64,000 nucleotides of DNA from Sequoia sempervirens (Eukaryota; Streptophyta; Pinopsida; Cupressales; Cupressaceae), in the NCBI GenBank assembly GCA_007258455.2, contig VDFB02193867.1, positions 566,252,661-566,316,660 of the forward strand. The letters run 5' to 3'. The number at the start of each line of letters is the position of its first letter. Positions within the stretch are counted from its first letter, which is position 1. Below, in pieces: positions 22,082 through 34,203 of this stretch. A model generated the notes under the pieces. It searched no databases and was not told where the DNA came from. It worked only from the letters and a program-made list of their open reading frames with translations. A program made the translations under genes and the position numbers.

Positions 22082-24139
22082 GAAGGTTGGTGCAGTTATC
22101 TTTATCTTTCGCATGATACTTTCACATGAGGAAGGTCATTGTTACCAATGAGATATGTTCAAGTACAATAACAAAATCCACCATGAAAGTCTAATTGAAG
22201 CTAGACTCGATATACAAATTGAAAACATCTATATCATGCATTATCCCTACACATCTACACTTGCACAAAATCTCGATATACAAATTGAAAACATCTATAT
22301 CATGCATTATCCCTACACATCTACACTTGCACAAAATCCTTTCACTAGAAGATTAAAAAAATTGTTCTTGCAAATATAGTAAAGAAAGATTGAAAAAAGG
22401 AGGCACTCTTTCGTTGATATAATCCAAGACTTCATAACAATGAAGAGGGGTTTATTATCATTCAACTTATCTCCAATATAGCCTTACCATCTTTGTTGTA
22501 AGCTAGGAATTCATAAAGGTATACAACCATATGATCAATTTTAAAATAATATAATATGTAGAACAAAATGTATAAATGATGATCAATTTTAAAATAATAT
22601 AATATGTAGAACAAAATGTATAAATGATGTATATATCTTGTAGCACAATATAAGTAGTAGTTTTCTCTACGTGTCCATTAGAATAAGGTGGTTGGAAATG
22701 AGGGTGTATTTATCCACTTTGAAGAGGATATACCCATTGGAATCAAAGATAGTGAAGTCCTCACGAAAATTTATAGAATTTGATAAAGAGAAATATGTAT
22801 TATCATAATTAAATCAAATCAAAGATGTCAACTTTCCATTCATGGCATAATGTAATGGTTAAGTCATGACATTGTTGATATTGCCACCAAGGTTCAAACC
22901 CCTACTAGGTCAATGAGCCCATCAGATTTGAGCCTCTATTAGGCTATTGTGTCCATGAGCATAAAGCCCCCACTAGGCCAATGAGCTCATAGGTTTGAAC
23001 CACAAATGTTCATGCTAGGTGTTCATGTCAAGGGATGAGGTCTTCCATGTTGTGGCCACACTATCTCATAGCTCTAGTTAAAAAGTGTTAGATTATAAAA
23101 ACACTGAGATGTCAAGTACTATGCAATCAAATATAAAACCACTTTACTTTCTATATAAAAATAAAATCATATGAGGTTTTCTCAAATAAATCATGACTAT
23201 TAGTGGCTTCTATTGATCTTTCCTCAAGAAAATAAAAATTCATTTAGTAACCATTTTGAGCATACACACAATCCTTAAAAAGAATAATAATTAGTACAAT
23301 AAATGTTATATGATATATCATATTGATTTCTCTATTGTATAATGATTGAATGAATAGGCTACATGATTATATGCTCTCTCTCTAATTTAGTAGGAAAAAT
23401 TATATGCTATCTACTTGTAATTTTCTCATTGTGTAATGATTGAATGAATAGACAATATAGTTAAAAGAATTTAATCACTCTTTACACCTATGAATAAATG
23501 ATAGTTGTAGGATACTTATGTACTCCTACACATGCCTAACATGATAAAATAGAAGGAAGTGCGATATTACATGTTTATAAAAATAACATTTTTTTGAGTC
23601 AAAATAGGCCTAGAACATTACATTATTTATTTAATATCTTTTGATCCAAACACATATAAGACATGCACATAGGATCAAACAATTATAAATTTAATCATAA
23701 TGTAGATCTACGAAATAAACTTTTAAATACATAAATTATGATATTTACCTAAAAATATATATTAATTCAAATGGTTGTAGCTCATTTATTATGCAATTCT
23801 TTTAAATAAAGTAAGCTTGAATAAGCTTAGAAATGATCATACCATTCTATAGGGTACAAACACTAATTGTGTTTTGACATTATCTACTAACACAAAAGTA
23901 ACTATTACACTCAATTCACATCTTTCCTCATTGATGAAAAAATATGGAAAATTATTTATATGAAATGTGTTTATATATGTCAAGAATAAACAGATTTTTT
24001 TATCTCCATCCAAAGAAATTTAAATTAAATAAAGAAATAAATATAAGCTTGAGATATTAATAGTTATCCATCATTTATGACTATTTAAATAAGATTATTT
24101 TAGAGAGTATAATAAATATAAGGTGAACATCTTTTTTAT

Positions 24140-24182
<43 letters not shown>

Positions 24183-24232
24183 AACATGACAAGGTTCCAT
24201 GGGTAAAATTTTAGAAAGTTGTCACATTTCAA
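22082..24232 (+). repeat. Segment E, copy E1
   Basis: About 2.15 kb nearly collinear with 40585-42618 (E3), with a shorter match to 30730-31884 (E2). It ends gtcacatttcaa, as E3 does. No protein is encoded. E1 has two private tandem duplications: 66 bp (22206-22271 and 22272-22337) and 48 bp (22531-22578 and 22579-22626). Confidence 0.85.
22846..23085 (+). mobile_element. Possible tRNA-derived SINE inside segment E
   Basis: tgtaatggttaagtcatg (22851-22868) resembles an A box, and ggttcaaacccc (22891-22902) is a near-perfect polymerase III B box about 35 bp later. Three diverged copies of a cc-act/att-aggc-aatga phrase follow. The same sequence is in E2 (near 31386-31620) and E3 (near 41242-41480), so it predates the duplication of E. 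No target duplication was identified. Confidence 0.45.
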
Positions 24233-24244
24233 ATTAGGTATCTA

Positions 24245-24290
<46 letters not shown>
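24144..24290. repeat. (TA)n and (TC)n microsatellites
   Basis: A TA run at about 24144-24176, a TC run at about 24247-24275 and a TA run at 24275-24290. E3 has no such expansion at the corresponding place (near 42545). Confidence 0.95.
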
Positions 24291-24944
24291 AGGAGAGAGA
24301 AATGCATAAGTTTCATTAAAATGAACAAGGCTATATATATTGCAGATATAGATAAATGTGTAAGTTTCATGAAATTGGATAGGGCTATGGGAAACATACG
24401 TGGATATGTATTATTCTATGTAGCATATATATGTATGGTAATGTTGTATTTGAAAGGATTGGAAATATTTCGACCATAACAGAGCTTAAAGAGAGATTGG
24501 CCGATGACAACATAAAGGATGGTTATGGAAATTAACAAGGTGTCAATTCATTTAAATGTAAATGGAGAAGGCAATTGCTGACAGTAGAAAATGGAATGCA
24601 ATTTCTATTTTTGCGAAGAAAGGAAAGATCACTTACCGTAGAAACTAAAGGAGGAGACTGCATCGATCTGGAGAAGGTCATTGTCACTCAGGAGCATGCA
24701 GGAAAAAGTGAGAAATTTGAATTAATTGTAATGTGTAACTTGCATCGCACAAATGAGGATTGGTTGCATAAATAGGTTTGTAGAATTTGAATTGGTATCA
24801 AGTGGATTAATTTGAATTATGGGAAGGAATTTGATCTGCATTGAATGGATTAATGGTAGAAGTGATAGCTTAATGGGTACATAGGATTTCTGGTTGGTGA
24901 TTTGAAGTGATATTAAATTTATTTTTAACATAAAGGGGAAAAAA
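24291..24944. other. Intergenic, no gene recognised
   Basis: A short local duplication (gtaagtttcatgaaa and cataagtttcattaaa, about 24305-24375) is present. The small frames here resemble nothing I know. Confidence 0.4.
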
Positions 24945-27085
24945 TTTATTAAACCAAGGAAACGTTACAAAGCAAGGGCATTAAATGGCCCTATCAAGTT
25001 CAACCAAGTGATCCAATTGATGAGACAAATCTGGGGGTAGTTGGCCCCGATCCACCAAATTCCAATCATGCATATGATCAGAAGCCCATTTAGCCAAGCA
25101 ATCAGCCACACCATTCCATTCACAGGGAATATGATTGAAAGTAACATGCTCCAGAGAGGCACAGAGAGTGAGAATTTGTTCAACAATCAAAGCCAACTGC
25201 CAGCTCACATTATCCATATACCGCCTATTCAGTAAGTTCACCACAACCTGGGAGTTAGACTCACATATGATCCTTCGCCATCCCAACTGACTGCCCTGCT
25301 CCACAGCCACTAAAATAGCCTGAGCCTCCATAAGATTATTCGTATGAAGACCCTTATACACTGAGAAAATAAACTGAACATCTCCTGAGCTATCACGGCC
25401 CACACCTCCAATGCCAGCATGACCAGGATTACCACGAGAAGAACCATCTGAGTTGATTTTTAGGACTCCCAAGGGAGGAGGGGTCCATCTTCCATCCCTA
25501 TTCACCTTCGGGGTAGGATGCCTGCATCTGTTGCGCATGAGTTGTCATTGCAGAGGAGGAAGATGAAGACGATTACAACAATCAACATCCCGAGGGTCCA
25601 CCGGCATAGTCATATCACACTTAGCCGCAATAGTTTCTCCTAAGGAGTGTAAAATTTTCCTCCAAAGGTGAGGAGCCATCAGCCGCGAATCCTGAAAGAT
25701 CCGCCTATTCCTCTCCAACCAAAGGTTCCAGATAATAAAGGAAGGCCCAAGAGCCCAAGCAGCCTAAAGAAAGGAAGTAGAAATAGGGGCCCTGCCCCAC
25801 CGTTCCCCAAATTCCACCAAAGAGGAAACATGCCAGCAGGCCGTATTCCACACCCCCCACCAGAAGTGCCAAATCTCCCTAGCATAGGAGCATTGGAAGA
25901 AGATATGGGAGACACACTCTTCACATCCATGACACAAAACACACATAGAGGGGCCTTGGAAACCACGCTTACATAAATTATCCCAAGTAAGACACCAATT
26001 TTGAGCCACTAACCACATAAAGAAGTTACACTTGGGCCATGACAACTTGTGCCAAACTTGCTTCCACCAAGGGACCTCAATGTCCCCAAACAACTGCCTA
26101 CCAATCTGCTTATAACCAGCAACCACAGAGTACTTTCCAGACAAGTCTGAACCATCCCAAGCCAAGACATCAGGTCCTCTCAAAGAATTACAAGCACGGG
26201 AAGCCAAAAGTTGGGAAAGCTCACGCCTATCCCCCTCAGACCCTCCTGGTGGCCACTCAGAAGGGTGCTTCCAACGAAAACGTAGAACCAAACCATCATG
26301 TTGCGCCACCTTATAATGATCCACAAAATCCCATCCAGCCGCACTAAAAACCTCAGAAAGAAGCTAGAGATGAGGAAAAGAAGAAAGAATAGGAGGGTGA
26401 CCATCCCATGAATCTAACCAAAAAAGAGCCTGTGACCCCGAATGACAGATCCAAAAAAGAGCATCCTTAATCAACTGCGCCCCCACTTTCAAAGTATGCC
26501 AATTCATAGAACCACTCCCTTCCAGAGGATAGCGAGGGACCTCAAAAGAAGCAACACCCCGAAGATATTTAAGGTTGAGAATACAAGCCCATAACTGGTG
26601 CTGATGGGTGCACCAGCGCTAATAAAGCTTGGCAGCAAGAGCTTTTCCATTCAAAATAGTAGAGCGTAAACCAGGACCCCCCTCCTGCTTTGGTCTACAC
26701 ACTGATTCCCACTTAACAAGGCTCCATTTTGAAGACAACAAATTACCGCTCCAAAGAAATTGATGAGAAAGAGCATCAAATTCCTTCAGTAAATACATAG
26801 GAGCCACTTGAACAAAACACTTGTAGATGGGAAGGGCCTGGATGACAGACTTAAGGAGAGTCAATCTAGCTGCAGAAGACAACCAATGATGAGTCCAATG
26901 AGTAACCTTTCGCCTAAGCTTATCAAGCAACTACTGCCAAGAAGATCTGGGCTGACGGACAACAGCAAGAGGAATACCCAAGTAGACGAAGGGAAGAGTC
27001 CCAATTTGAAACCGCAGAATAGCAGCAATCCTACGCTGGATAGCTTGAGGAGTATTAAAGAAGAATATAGAAGACTTTTGCAACC
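24945..27085 (-). pseudogene. Plant LINE (L1-type) ORF2, 3' half, 5'-truncated
   Basis: A single minus-strand frame, broken only by about five stops (near 26933, 26617, 26365, 25766 and 25545), holds three parts in the order of plant L1-type ORF2: the RT thumb/connection (VYLGIPL near 26985; LTLLKSVIQALPIYKCF near 26860), the zinc-binding RT domain (about 26100-25800, with KCNFFMWL and CVLCHGCEECVSHIFFQC), and a C-terminal RNase H (25480-25000). In RNase H the first Asp (INSDGSSRGNPG) and the Glu (NLMEAQA) are present, but the usual ESDS reads ESNS (near 25255), so one catalytic Asp is lost. The element is cut near 27085, losing the endonuclease and most of RT. Such LINEs also supply the machinery that moves plant SINEs. 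Confidence 0.9.
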
Positions 27086-27718
27086 AAATTTTTTTTTTTA
27101 TGATTATTGTTTTTTAGGTGGATTTGTAAATAACAGTGTGATAATTAAGTGTTTTAATGAAATTTTGCAATGCATAGTGACACTGAGAGTTCATGTTTTT
27201 CAATTTTGCAGGCAAATTCAGAAAAAGATTGGTTATTATGGACACTCGGAACCAGTTGATTGTAAAAAGATGAGAAGTGGGACATGTTGAAATGTATTTT
27301 TTTCAAATATATTTGGAATTAAACCACTTGGCAATGTCTTATGTACATGTCAACTCACTTTTAATGCAAGAAGACTTATATTTTGGATAATAAAATATCC
27401 CTTTACAACAACCTTTTATTGGGAAGGTAGCAAATATTATTTATATTGTGGAAATAAGATTATCATGATGCATTCACTTGATATTGTGAAATAGGCAAAT
27501 AAATGTCCACTTGCATTCACCTACTATTGAGAAGGTCGCCAAAAATAAAAAAAAGTCAACCTATGATAGAACATATTGTGAATTTAATATGAATTTGCCA
27601 TATCATATTTAAAAGCAAATTTGAAATTTTTATTGGCATAAAAATTACCCAATGGTGGGCCCTAGGCTGTCCATATCTATACCAACAATGGGACCCTGTC
27701 CCACGATCGACTCCTCTC
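27086..27718. other. Intergenic, no gene recognised
   Basis: A T10 run follows the LINE break. A pyrimidine tract plus AG near 27200 and an open stretch to 27290 look superficially like a splice acceptor and exon, but no family is recognisable. Confidence 0.35.
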
Positions 27719-28018
27719 CCTTATCCTAGGATAAGATTCCATATTGCAAAAAAGTTTCATTTTGTACCATATTATTACTAATGACCATTTTTCGGGGCGA
27801 GCCCAATAATTGATCAGTTCAATTGGTTTACCTTTGAAACTTTCAACTCTCTCACTATTTGTGAGACAAGGTATAAAACTCTAAGCAATCTCTCTAATTT
27901 TTTATAGAAAAAGAGTTAAAATGGAGACAAATTAAAAGAATCTCATGTGCATTGGTTCAAGTTTTTAGTGATATTGCTCTATTTATCATTCTTGCGCTAA
28001 ATGATTCAAGCACTGATA

Positions 28019-28413
28019 GGGGAGAGGGGCCCATAATGGAGCAGGGTTCAATAGTGGGGATATAAGTAGTCCTCAATGGGCCCCATAGTGGAGCACTTTA
28101 ATATCTAATTGCAAAACACTTTTTATCCATAAAATACGCAAAGTGACAAATCATGTGATGCCACATCAACGCACCAATAAAACATGACTTAGTGCACCAC
28201 TATTGGTCTCACTTATTTTTTGGGCCTTTTTGGATACCTCAACAAAAAGCATGCTATGTGGCATCATATTTGATGATGTGGCTCTAAAACAAAATATAGA
28301 AGCACATGAGTTGTCAAATAAACTGTGTTACAAAATTGGGAGTGATTTGAAATTTCCACGTAGGATTTTGAGAAACCCGAAATTAGGGTGCTCCACTATA
28401 GGCCCCTCTCCCC
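28019..28413. mobile_element. TA-flanked MITE with 24-bp inverted repeats
   Basis: 395 bp bounded by TA (28017-28018 and 28414-28415). The first 24 bases (ggggagaggggcccataatg + gagc) and the reverse complement of the last 24 agree at 22 positions. There is no transposase frame; the 28203-28520 frame runs across it by chance. A TA target suggests a Tc1/mariner-type system, but the termini are not the classical Stowaway ones. It is absent from copies A, B and D. Confidence 0.8.
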
Positions 28414-28421
28414 TATATGAG

Positions 28422-28464
28422 TTGAAAAAAGTTTACCAAATGCACCAAAAAAAAAAAAAAAAAA
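28422..28464 (+). mobile_element. Tiny poly(A) retroposon, 15-bp TSD, split by the MITE
   Basis: ttgaaaaaagtttaccaa plus atgcacc and a run of about 18 A. The target duplication is gcactgatatatgag (left: 28010-28018 plus 28416-28421) and gcactgatatatcag (right: 28465-28479). The left half was later split by the MITE. The core tgaaaaaagtttaccaa also occurs in the minus-strand SINE at 15233-15338, so this is probably a 5'-truncated relative. Confidence 0.65.
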
Positions 28465-28899
28465 GCACTGATATATCAGCAGTTAGCTGCTTACAGACTG
28501 TACACCTTAAAAAAAGATAATAATAAACCTATTAAATTTGGGATGGTTAGAGAAAGCCAACTATTTACAATATAGAGATCATATATACTTTTGATTCGTT
28601 CAAAATGATTTGTAATAGATTCAATTTTTTCAATATACAATTCTAAGACTTTGAGCAGAGCATTGGGAGTTAGTCCCAAGTACGGAGATTTTATATCAAT
28701 GTCTTAAAAAATATTTGGAATTTATTCAATTTCTTTGCAGATCCAAATCCTTCAAAAGAGTAATGGGAGTTTAGGTTTCAAATGTAGAGATTATATAGCT
28801 AAACTTTGAAAGTGATTTAGAATATATTCAATTTTTTCAATATACAATTCCAAAACTTTGAACAGAGTTTTGGGAGTGCCAATCCTAATTTAAAAAAAT

Positions 28900-29647
28900 C
28901 TACTTAGGTGTGTTTATTATTTTCATCATGTATTCAAATTCCGTAAAATCAATTCTACCATCAAAGTTTTTGTCAAATCTTGCTATCATTGTTTCAACAA
29001 TTCTCCAAGTCTTGCCCTTCTTTCTGTCTCAGGCTTAGCAGGACTTCTTGAAGCTCAGCTGGTGTGATAAAACCATCACCGTCTTTATCGAAAACAGAGA
29101 ATGCTTCTCTTAACTCTTCTTCAAGGAACCCTTCCTGCATGCTTTCTTCAGATTCAGCTTCCTCCCACAGACTCTGGCAAAGTTTGCAAAAATCATTACA
29201 GTTCATATGCTCCTGTAAACCAATCATGATCTTCATATTATCATCACAAAAGTACTGAAGCCCAAGCATTTCCAGCAGACCTAATACCTCCTGTGCACTT
29301 ACACTGCCATCTTTGTTGCTGTCCAAGGCATGAAATATTCTAACAAGTTCCTGCGTTTGCAGTTTATGGTGGATTTTGTCATTTTCAGAATCGCTGTTCC
29401 TCTCATCATTCACAGAAACAGAACTCGGGCGGTGCCCCTCTGTGAGGATCTCTGAATCTTTTTCATTGCTAAAGCCTAAAAACTCTGTTTTTATAGTCTG
29501 TCTTGCACAGAAACAAATACGAGCACAGTAGAATTGCAGCAGGCAAAATATGGCTGAAAGAGCAGTACTTTCTAAAAATATAGAGATTAAAGAAACATGA
29601 AAAACTACAGAGTTTTTGATGATATCAAGCACCATCTCGAGGGCCAT
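28900..29647 (-). pseudogene. Calmodulin-like protein, copy C (frameshift before last EF-hand)
   Basis: ATG at 29647-29645 (MALEMVLDIIKN). The hydrophobic segment, the first EF loop (DSNKDGSVSAQE), the degenerate second hand and loop DKDGDGFITPAE are intact. One extra base near 29001 gives a stop right after GQDLENC (28996-28994). The out-of-frame remainder still encodes a recognisable last loop (DKNFDGRIDFTE) and a stop at 28902-28900. The product would be 217 residues with two of three calcium loops. Between the second and third hands it has a 5-residue insertion relative to A and D, at the same place as in B. Confidence 0.82.
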
Positions 29648-30729
29648 CTGAAAAGGATTGAATTGAGTGAGAACCGCAAATTCTTGCAACCAAATGCACA
29701 GATAAAAGGCTTGGTAGCTCCTTGTGTTCTGCAGAATGGTGGTTAATGCAATGTACAATTTCTTGTTTTAAAGGCTTTTGATTGACTGTTCGGAGTTTCC
29801 GTGAAGTAGGCCAGAAACACCCACTTGGTATCTACGTTTTATTTGTATTCATTGTTTATAGGAAAGCAATTTCGTTCTAAGAAAGGATTAAGAAGGTGCT
29901 GGGAAGGTCAGTAGATGCATTATTCTCGCCTGCATTTATTTGGTTGTTGGGAAAATTTTCCCCTGTTTTTGACTTTGTTGGGAGTTGGGAATGTAGGAGG
30001 ACGTTTGGAGGAAAGAACGACACAAGTTCAGAGAGAAATAAAAACAAAATAGCGGTGAAGAAGTTGGTCAAATTTGATGGCTGTATGGTCACATTTTTGC
30101 CGTAAAAAATATCCCAGACCTTCTAAGATTGTATTGACGATAGATTTATTTTATTTTATTATATTTTTTTATTACAATATATTTATTTAAAAAGATAATT
30201 TTGTAACTTGGTAATTTTTTATTTTATGAAAAATAATATATAATATATGTGATTTAGTAAATATATTATTTATAAGATAGAAATGAGTGAAGTGATTTTT
30301 ATTGTAAAGTAATAGAAAATCATTATAATTAAAAATTATGTATTATAGTTGAAAAATTTTAAAATTAAATTATATGATTTTTAAAATTTTGAATTGGATA
30401 TCATAGTTGATATAAACATGTATGTGTCTTAGAAGTATGTATTGTAATTGAAATACATTTCTTGATAGACTTCAAAAAATTTCATTATAAAAGTGGAAGG
30501 GTTCAATGGTGGAAAATCTCACTAGCCGTGAGTAAGTTTGAAGTCTGTATGTTAGCCTAATAGATATTCTCATTAAAGTAGTAGAAAATAATTAAAATTA
30601 AAATCTATGTAAAAATACCTCAAATGGCTCAAATAACTCCCATACTTGTGTTGTATATACACTTCAAGCTCTTGGGAATGAATCTACACCTCTGCATTCT
30701 CTTTTGGCTTTAGGTAATAGAGGAGGTTG

Positions 30730-31884
30730 ATGTAGTTATCTTATCCTTCGCGTGATACTCTCACACGAGGAAGGTCATTGTCACCAAGGAGATATATTCA
30801 AGTACAATAATAAATATCCACTATGACAACCTAATTGAAGCTAGACTTATATAGAAATTGAAAGCATATCTATCAAGTATCATCCCTACACATCTACACT
30901 TGCCTTTCACTTGCACAAAATCTTTTCACTAGAAGATTAAAAAAAACATTCTTGCAAGTATAATAAAGAAATAATGAAAAAAGGAGGCACTTTTTCGTTG
31001 ATATAATCAAAGACTTCATCACAATGAAGAGGGGTTTATTATCATCCAACTTATCTCCAATATAGCCTTACCATCTTTGTTGTAAGCTAGGAATTTGCAA
31101 AGGTAAACAACCATATGATGAGTTTTAAAATAATATAATATGTAGAACAAAATGTATAAATGTTGTGTATGCCTTTTAGCACAATATAAGTAGAAGTTTT
31201 CCCTATGCATCCATTAGAATAAGGTGGTTGGAAATGAAGGTGTATTTGTCCACTTTGAAGAGGATATATCTATTGGAATGAAATATAGTGAAGTCCTCAC
31301 TAAAATTTATAGAATTTGATAAAAAGAAATACGTATTTTCATAATTAAATCAAATCAAAGATGTAAATTTTTCATTCATGCAATAATGTGATGGTTAAGT
31401 CATGACATTGTTGACATTGCAACAAGGTTCAAGCCCCTACTAGGCTAATGGGCTCGTAGGCTTTGAGCCTCTATTAGGCTATTGTGTCTGTGAGCTTAAA
31501 GCCCCCACTAGGCCAATGAGCTTATATGTTTGAACCATAAATGTTCATGTTAGGTGCTCATGCCAAGTGATGAGGTCTTCCATGTTGTGGCCTCACCATC
31601 TCATAGATCTAGGTAAAAAGTGTTGAATTATAAAAACACTAGAGATGCCAAGTACTATGCAATAAAATATAAAACCACTTACTTTATTTCTATAAAAAAT
31701 AAAATCATATGAGGTTTTCTCAAAAAAAATCATGACTCTATTAATGAATTCTATCGATCTTTTCTAAAGAAAATAAAAACACATTTAGTAACCATTGTGA
31801 GCATACACACAATCCTTAAAAAGAATAATTAATACATGAAATGTTATATGATATATCCTACTAATTTCTCTATTGTATAATGAT
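30730..31884 (+). repeat. Segment E, copy E2 (truncated)
   Basis: Matches the first ~1.15 kb of E1 and E3, including the SINE-like part. It is interrupted at 31884, in the middle of ctctattgtataatgat, by a CACTA transposon end. The lost remainder does not reappear before copy D begins. Confidence 0.85.
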
Positions 31885-32100
31885 CACTAGTAGAATTTGA
31901 CAAATAAATGACTAGGTGACTAAGACTTTTAGTCACAATAATTAAAAGTGACTAAATTATACTCATTTTTTGCAACTCAACTATAAATGAGTAAATAAAT
32001 GATTAATTTGGTTGTTGACTAAAAAATTATTTAGTCATAGAAATAAAAATGACTAAATAGTTAGTCATCAAATCCAAATTAGACAATTTTTGAAAAATAA
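31885..32100 (+). mobile_element. CACTA (En/Spm-type) transposon 5' terminus
   Basis: Begins CACTAGTAGAATTTGACAAA exactly where E2 breaks off. Within 200 bp the short motif tgactaa or its complement ttagtca recurs about eight times in both orientations, as in the subterminal transposase-binding repeats of CACTA elements. No transposase frame and no TAGTG right end were found before 34447, so the element is deleted or its right end was lost when copy D was joined. Confidence 0.72.
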
Positions 32101-32435
32101 TTCGGCCAATTATTGGCGCGATTATTCACGTTCATTATAGATTCATTTTTCTCATTCATTGCATATTCATTTGTCTCGGTTGACCTCGCTTCATTCGTTA
32201 GCCTGGCATGAAGCGTTTTGATCAGTTATAGCAACTACTTGCATGGACGATAAGGATTCAAAGAAGACCTGGAGACTTTTGAAAAGGCGAGCAAGGGGCA
32301 AGGAATTCAGAGTTTATTTGCAACAAATTTGAATTCGCCAAGCCCTCTATAGTGAAATCAGATTTGGGGACATCGAATTCAGAGGTAATTTGAAACCCTT
32401 ATTACATTAAACACAAATTCAAAACGCTCATTGCA
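32101..32435 (+). other. CACTA interior, non-coding
   Basis: Holds a GC-richer stretch (about 32110-32380) with no recognised protein. It lies between the terminal repeats and the captured CTR9 sequence. Confidence 0.35.
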
Positions 32436-33016
32436 ATCTACTCCTCTTAATAATGTTCTTTTACAATCTTTCCACTGTTCTACTTCATAATGTATTCAAG
32501 CTAAATATAATAAAATTTGGGTGTCAATGCCAAAATAGAATTTCCTCAAACAATTTTGATACATTTTCACTGCAAGTGCAAACTATCCTTGTGCAAAGTA
32601 AACATGTCTTAGATTTACCCACAAATCAGGCATCTGAACAAAGATGTTTCCTGCAGTAGCTTCTTGTACTTGTGTAAAGATTTCCATTGCAATATCAAAT
32701 TGACCCCTTTCAGCTAGCACAATGGCTGCCCCATTTGCAGCATAAACATTTCCTGGTCTTTGTGCCAACACTTTACAATGGTTGCTCCATTTGTAGCATA
32801 AACATTTTCACTACAAGCACAAATTGTCCTTGTGCAAAGTAAACATGTGCTAGATTTACCCACACATTAGGCATCTGAACAAAGATGTTTCCTGCAACAA
32901 CTTTTTGTACCTGTGTAAAAATTTCTTTTGTAATATCAAATTGACCCCTTTCAACTAGCACAATGGCTACCCCATTTGTAGCATAAACGTTTTCTTGGTC
33001 TCTGTGCCAACACTTA
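32436..33016 (-). pseudogene. CTR9/ELF8 (Paf1 complex) TPR fragment, exon duplicated
   Basis: On the minus strand the translation matches the TPR region of plant CTR9 (ELF8/VIP6), a scaffold of the Paf1 transcription-elongation complex in the nucleus. Blocks are NVYAANGAAIVLAERGQFDI, IFTQVQEATAGNIFVQMPD, WVNL..HVYFAQG, then FALAVKMYQNC and a QILLYLA block near 32480. A unit of about 240 bp occurs twice in tandem (33016-32775 and 32772-32530), followed by sequence present once. Stops and a frame change between the units show it is dead. It lies next to a CACTA end, so capture by the transposon is plausible. Confidence 0.82.
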
Positions 33017-33061
33017 AGTGGCCCCTTTTATGATATTAAGATCCTCTTGAGTTATTATTAT

Positions 33062-33130
33062 TCTCCTATTTTCCAAGAGAAAAATCCCCAAGGCCTATGG
33101 GAAATGAATGACGAGCATTTGAGTTTCAAC
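33062..33130. repeat. Direct repeat flanking the CTR9 C-terminal piece (left copy)
   Basis: ctcctattttccaagagaaa ... gagcatttgagtttcaac recurs at 34204-34271 with few changes, in the same orientation. Confidence 0.85.
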
Positions 33131-33419
33131 TTGATTTCATTTCAAAAAGGGGACATTACATTGTACAAGATTTGTTTAACAAAAAAATAATTTAATCCAC
33201 CTATTTGGGACTATAAAATAAAAATAGATGAATTAATCCATTTTCAATTATAAGTTCTTTTAATCTAGAATCCGATAGAAAGATAAAGCATAATACATTG
33301 AAGGAGACAAAAAATGTTTTAAAATAGAGACTAAAATAGGTTGCCCATGAAAAACAAGAAAGAGGAAAAATGAAAAGATAACAAACAAATGATTCATTTG
33401 AGGTTTTTTATAAGATCTC

Positions 33420-33527
33420 ATTTAACTATGTCAAATGGATTTGGAAGGAACAAAGCATATTTGATTGACTAAAATTTTGAGGTAGCTTATACATCATCAT
33501 CGTATGCATCATCTTCTCTTGGAATCT
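33420..33527 (-). repeat. Inverted repeat arm (partner 34270-34376)
   Basis: The reverse complement matches 34270-34376 at roughly 85-90 percent by eye, including gatttggaag and gcatcatcttctcttggaat. Both arms carry the acidic SREDDAY-type end of CTR9. About 740 bp separates the arms. Confidence 0.85.
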
Positions 33528-33529
33528 GT

Positions 33530-34190
33530 TTCTACAATGCCCCAAGCCTAGAATTGATTGGGGATGCACTTAAGGTGGATAAAAACTCATCAAATGCTTT
33601 ATGTATGCTTAGCAACATGGAACTGAAAATAGATGACTAGCTTAAAGCAAAAGAAACAATTAAAGTAGCACGCCAACTTGTCTTGGCCAATGAAGCAAAA
33701 CGAAAAGCTAATGAAGAACGAAGGATTCACATGGAAAGGAGAAAGCAAGAGGAAGAACTTCGGCGGGTGATGCAACAAGAGGAGCAATTTGAACATGTGA
33801 AGGAATTATGAAAGAGTAAGCATAAGGACAAGGATGATGACGATGATGAGACTAGTCAATCTAAGAAGAAACAAAAGAAGGAAAAGAAGAAAAAGAATAA
33901 GGATAAGGACCACAAGGCTTATGATTCTTTTATGGAGGAACTTGGTGTTGCCATGGAAGATGAGGCAAATTATATGAGTGATAAGGCACAAGATGATGCA
34001 GAAAATTCCCATGATCTTCTTGCAGTTGCAGGTCTATAAGACTTTGATGATGGCGAGACAAATTCTCTAGTTTCAACAAAATCATGAAGGAGACATGCAT
34101 ACTTTGATTTTGAAGATGATGAACCATTGCAAAAATAGAGTCCGAGAGAAGATGATCCATATGATGATGATGTCTAGGCTTCCTGAGCTT
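33530..34190 (+). pseudogene. CTR9/ELF8 C-terminal fragment, plus strand
   Basis: Reads a late CTR9 TPR piece (NALCMLSNMELKIDD, near 33600), joined directly to the charged C-terminal helix (ANEAKRKANEERRIHMERRK) and the K/D-rich tail, then LLAVAGL and an acidic end (PREDDPYDDD near 34150). In-frame stops occur near 33639, 33808, 34038 and 34085. The middle TPR block that should lie between the two parts is missing here but is present on the opposite strand at 32436-33016. An intron-free junction plus inverted neighbours points to rearranged, partly processed or deleted gene copies. Confidence 0.8.
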
Positions 34191-34203
34191 TAACCAAACC
34201 TAG

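Larger units (their letters stand above)
27719..30717 (-). repeat. CML segmental duplication, copy C
   Basis: Minus-strand copy. It starts at ttatcctaggataag (27719), keeps the 3' flank, gene and 5' flank, and continues past 30300 into a further flank (30270-30717) that is also found in D at 40114-40560. It then passes directly into segment E2. It carries the nested MITE and retroposon at 28019-28464. Confidence 0.85.

Noticed and set aside
22155..22379. Repeat-containing 74-codon frame
   Set aside because: Created by a private 66-bp tandem duplication in E1; E3 has a different frame.
27200..27290. Possible host exon after a pyrimidine tract and AG
   Set aside because: No partner exons and no recognisable protein; flanked by LINE and duplication junctions.
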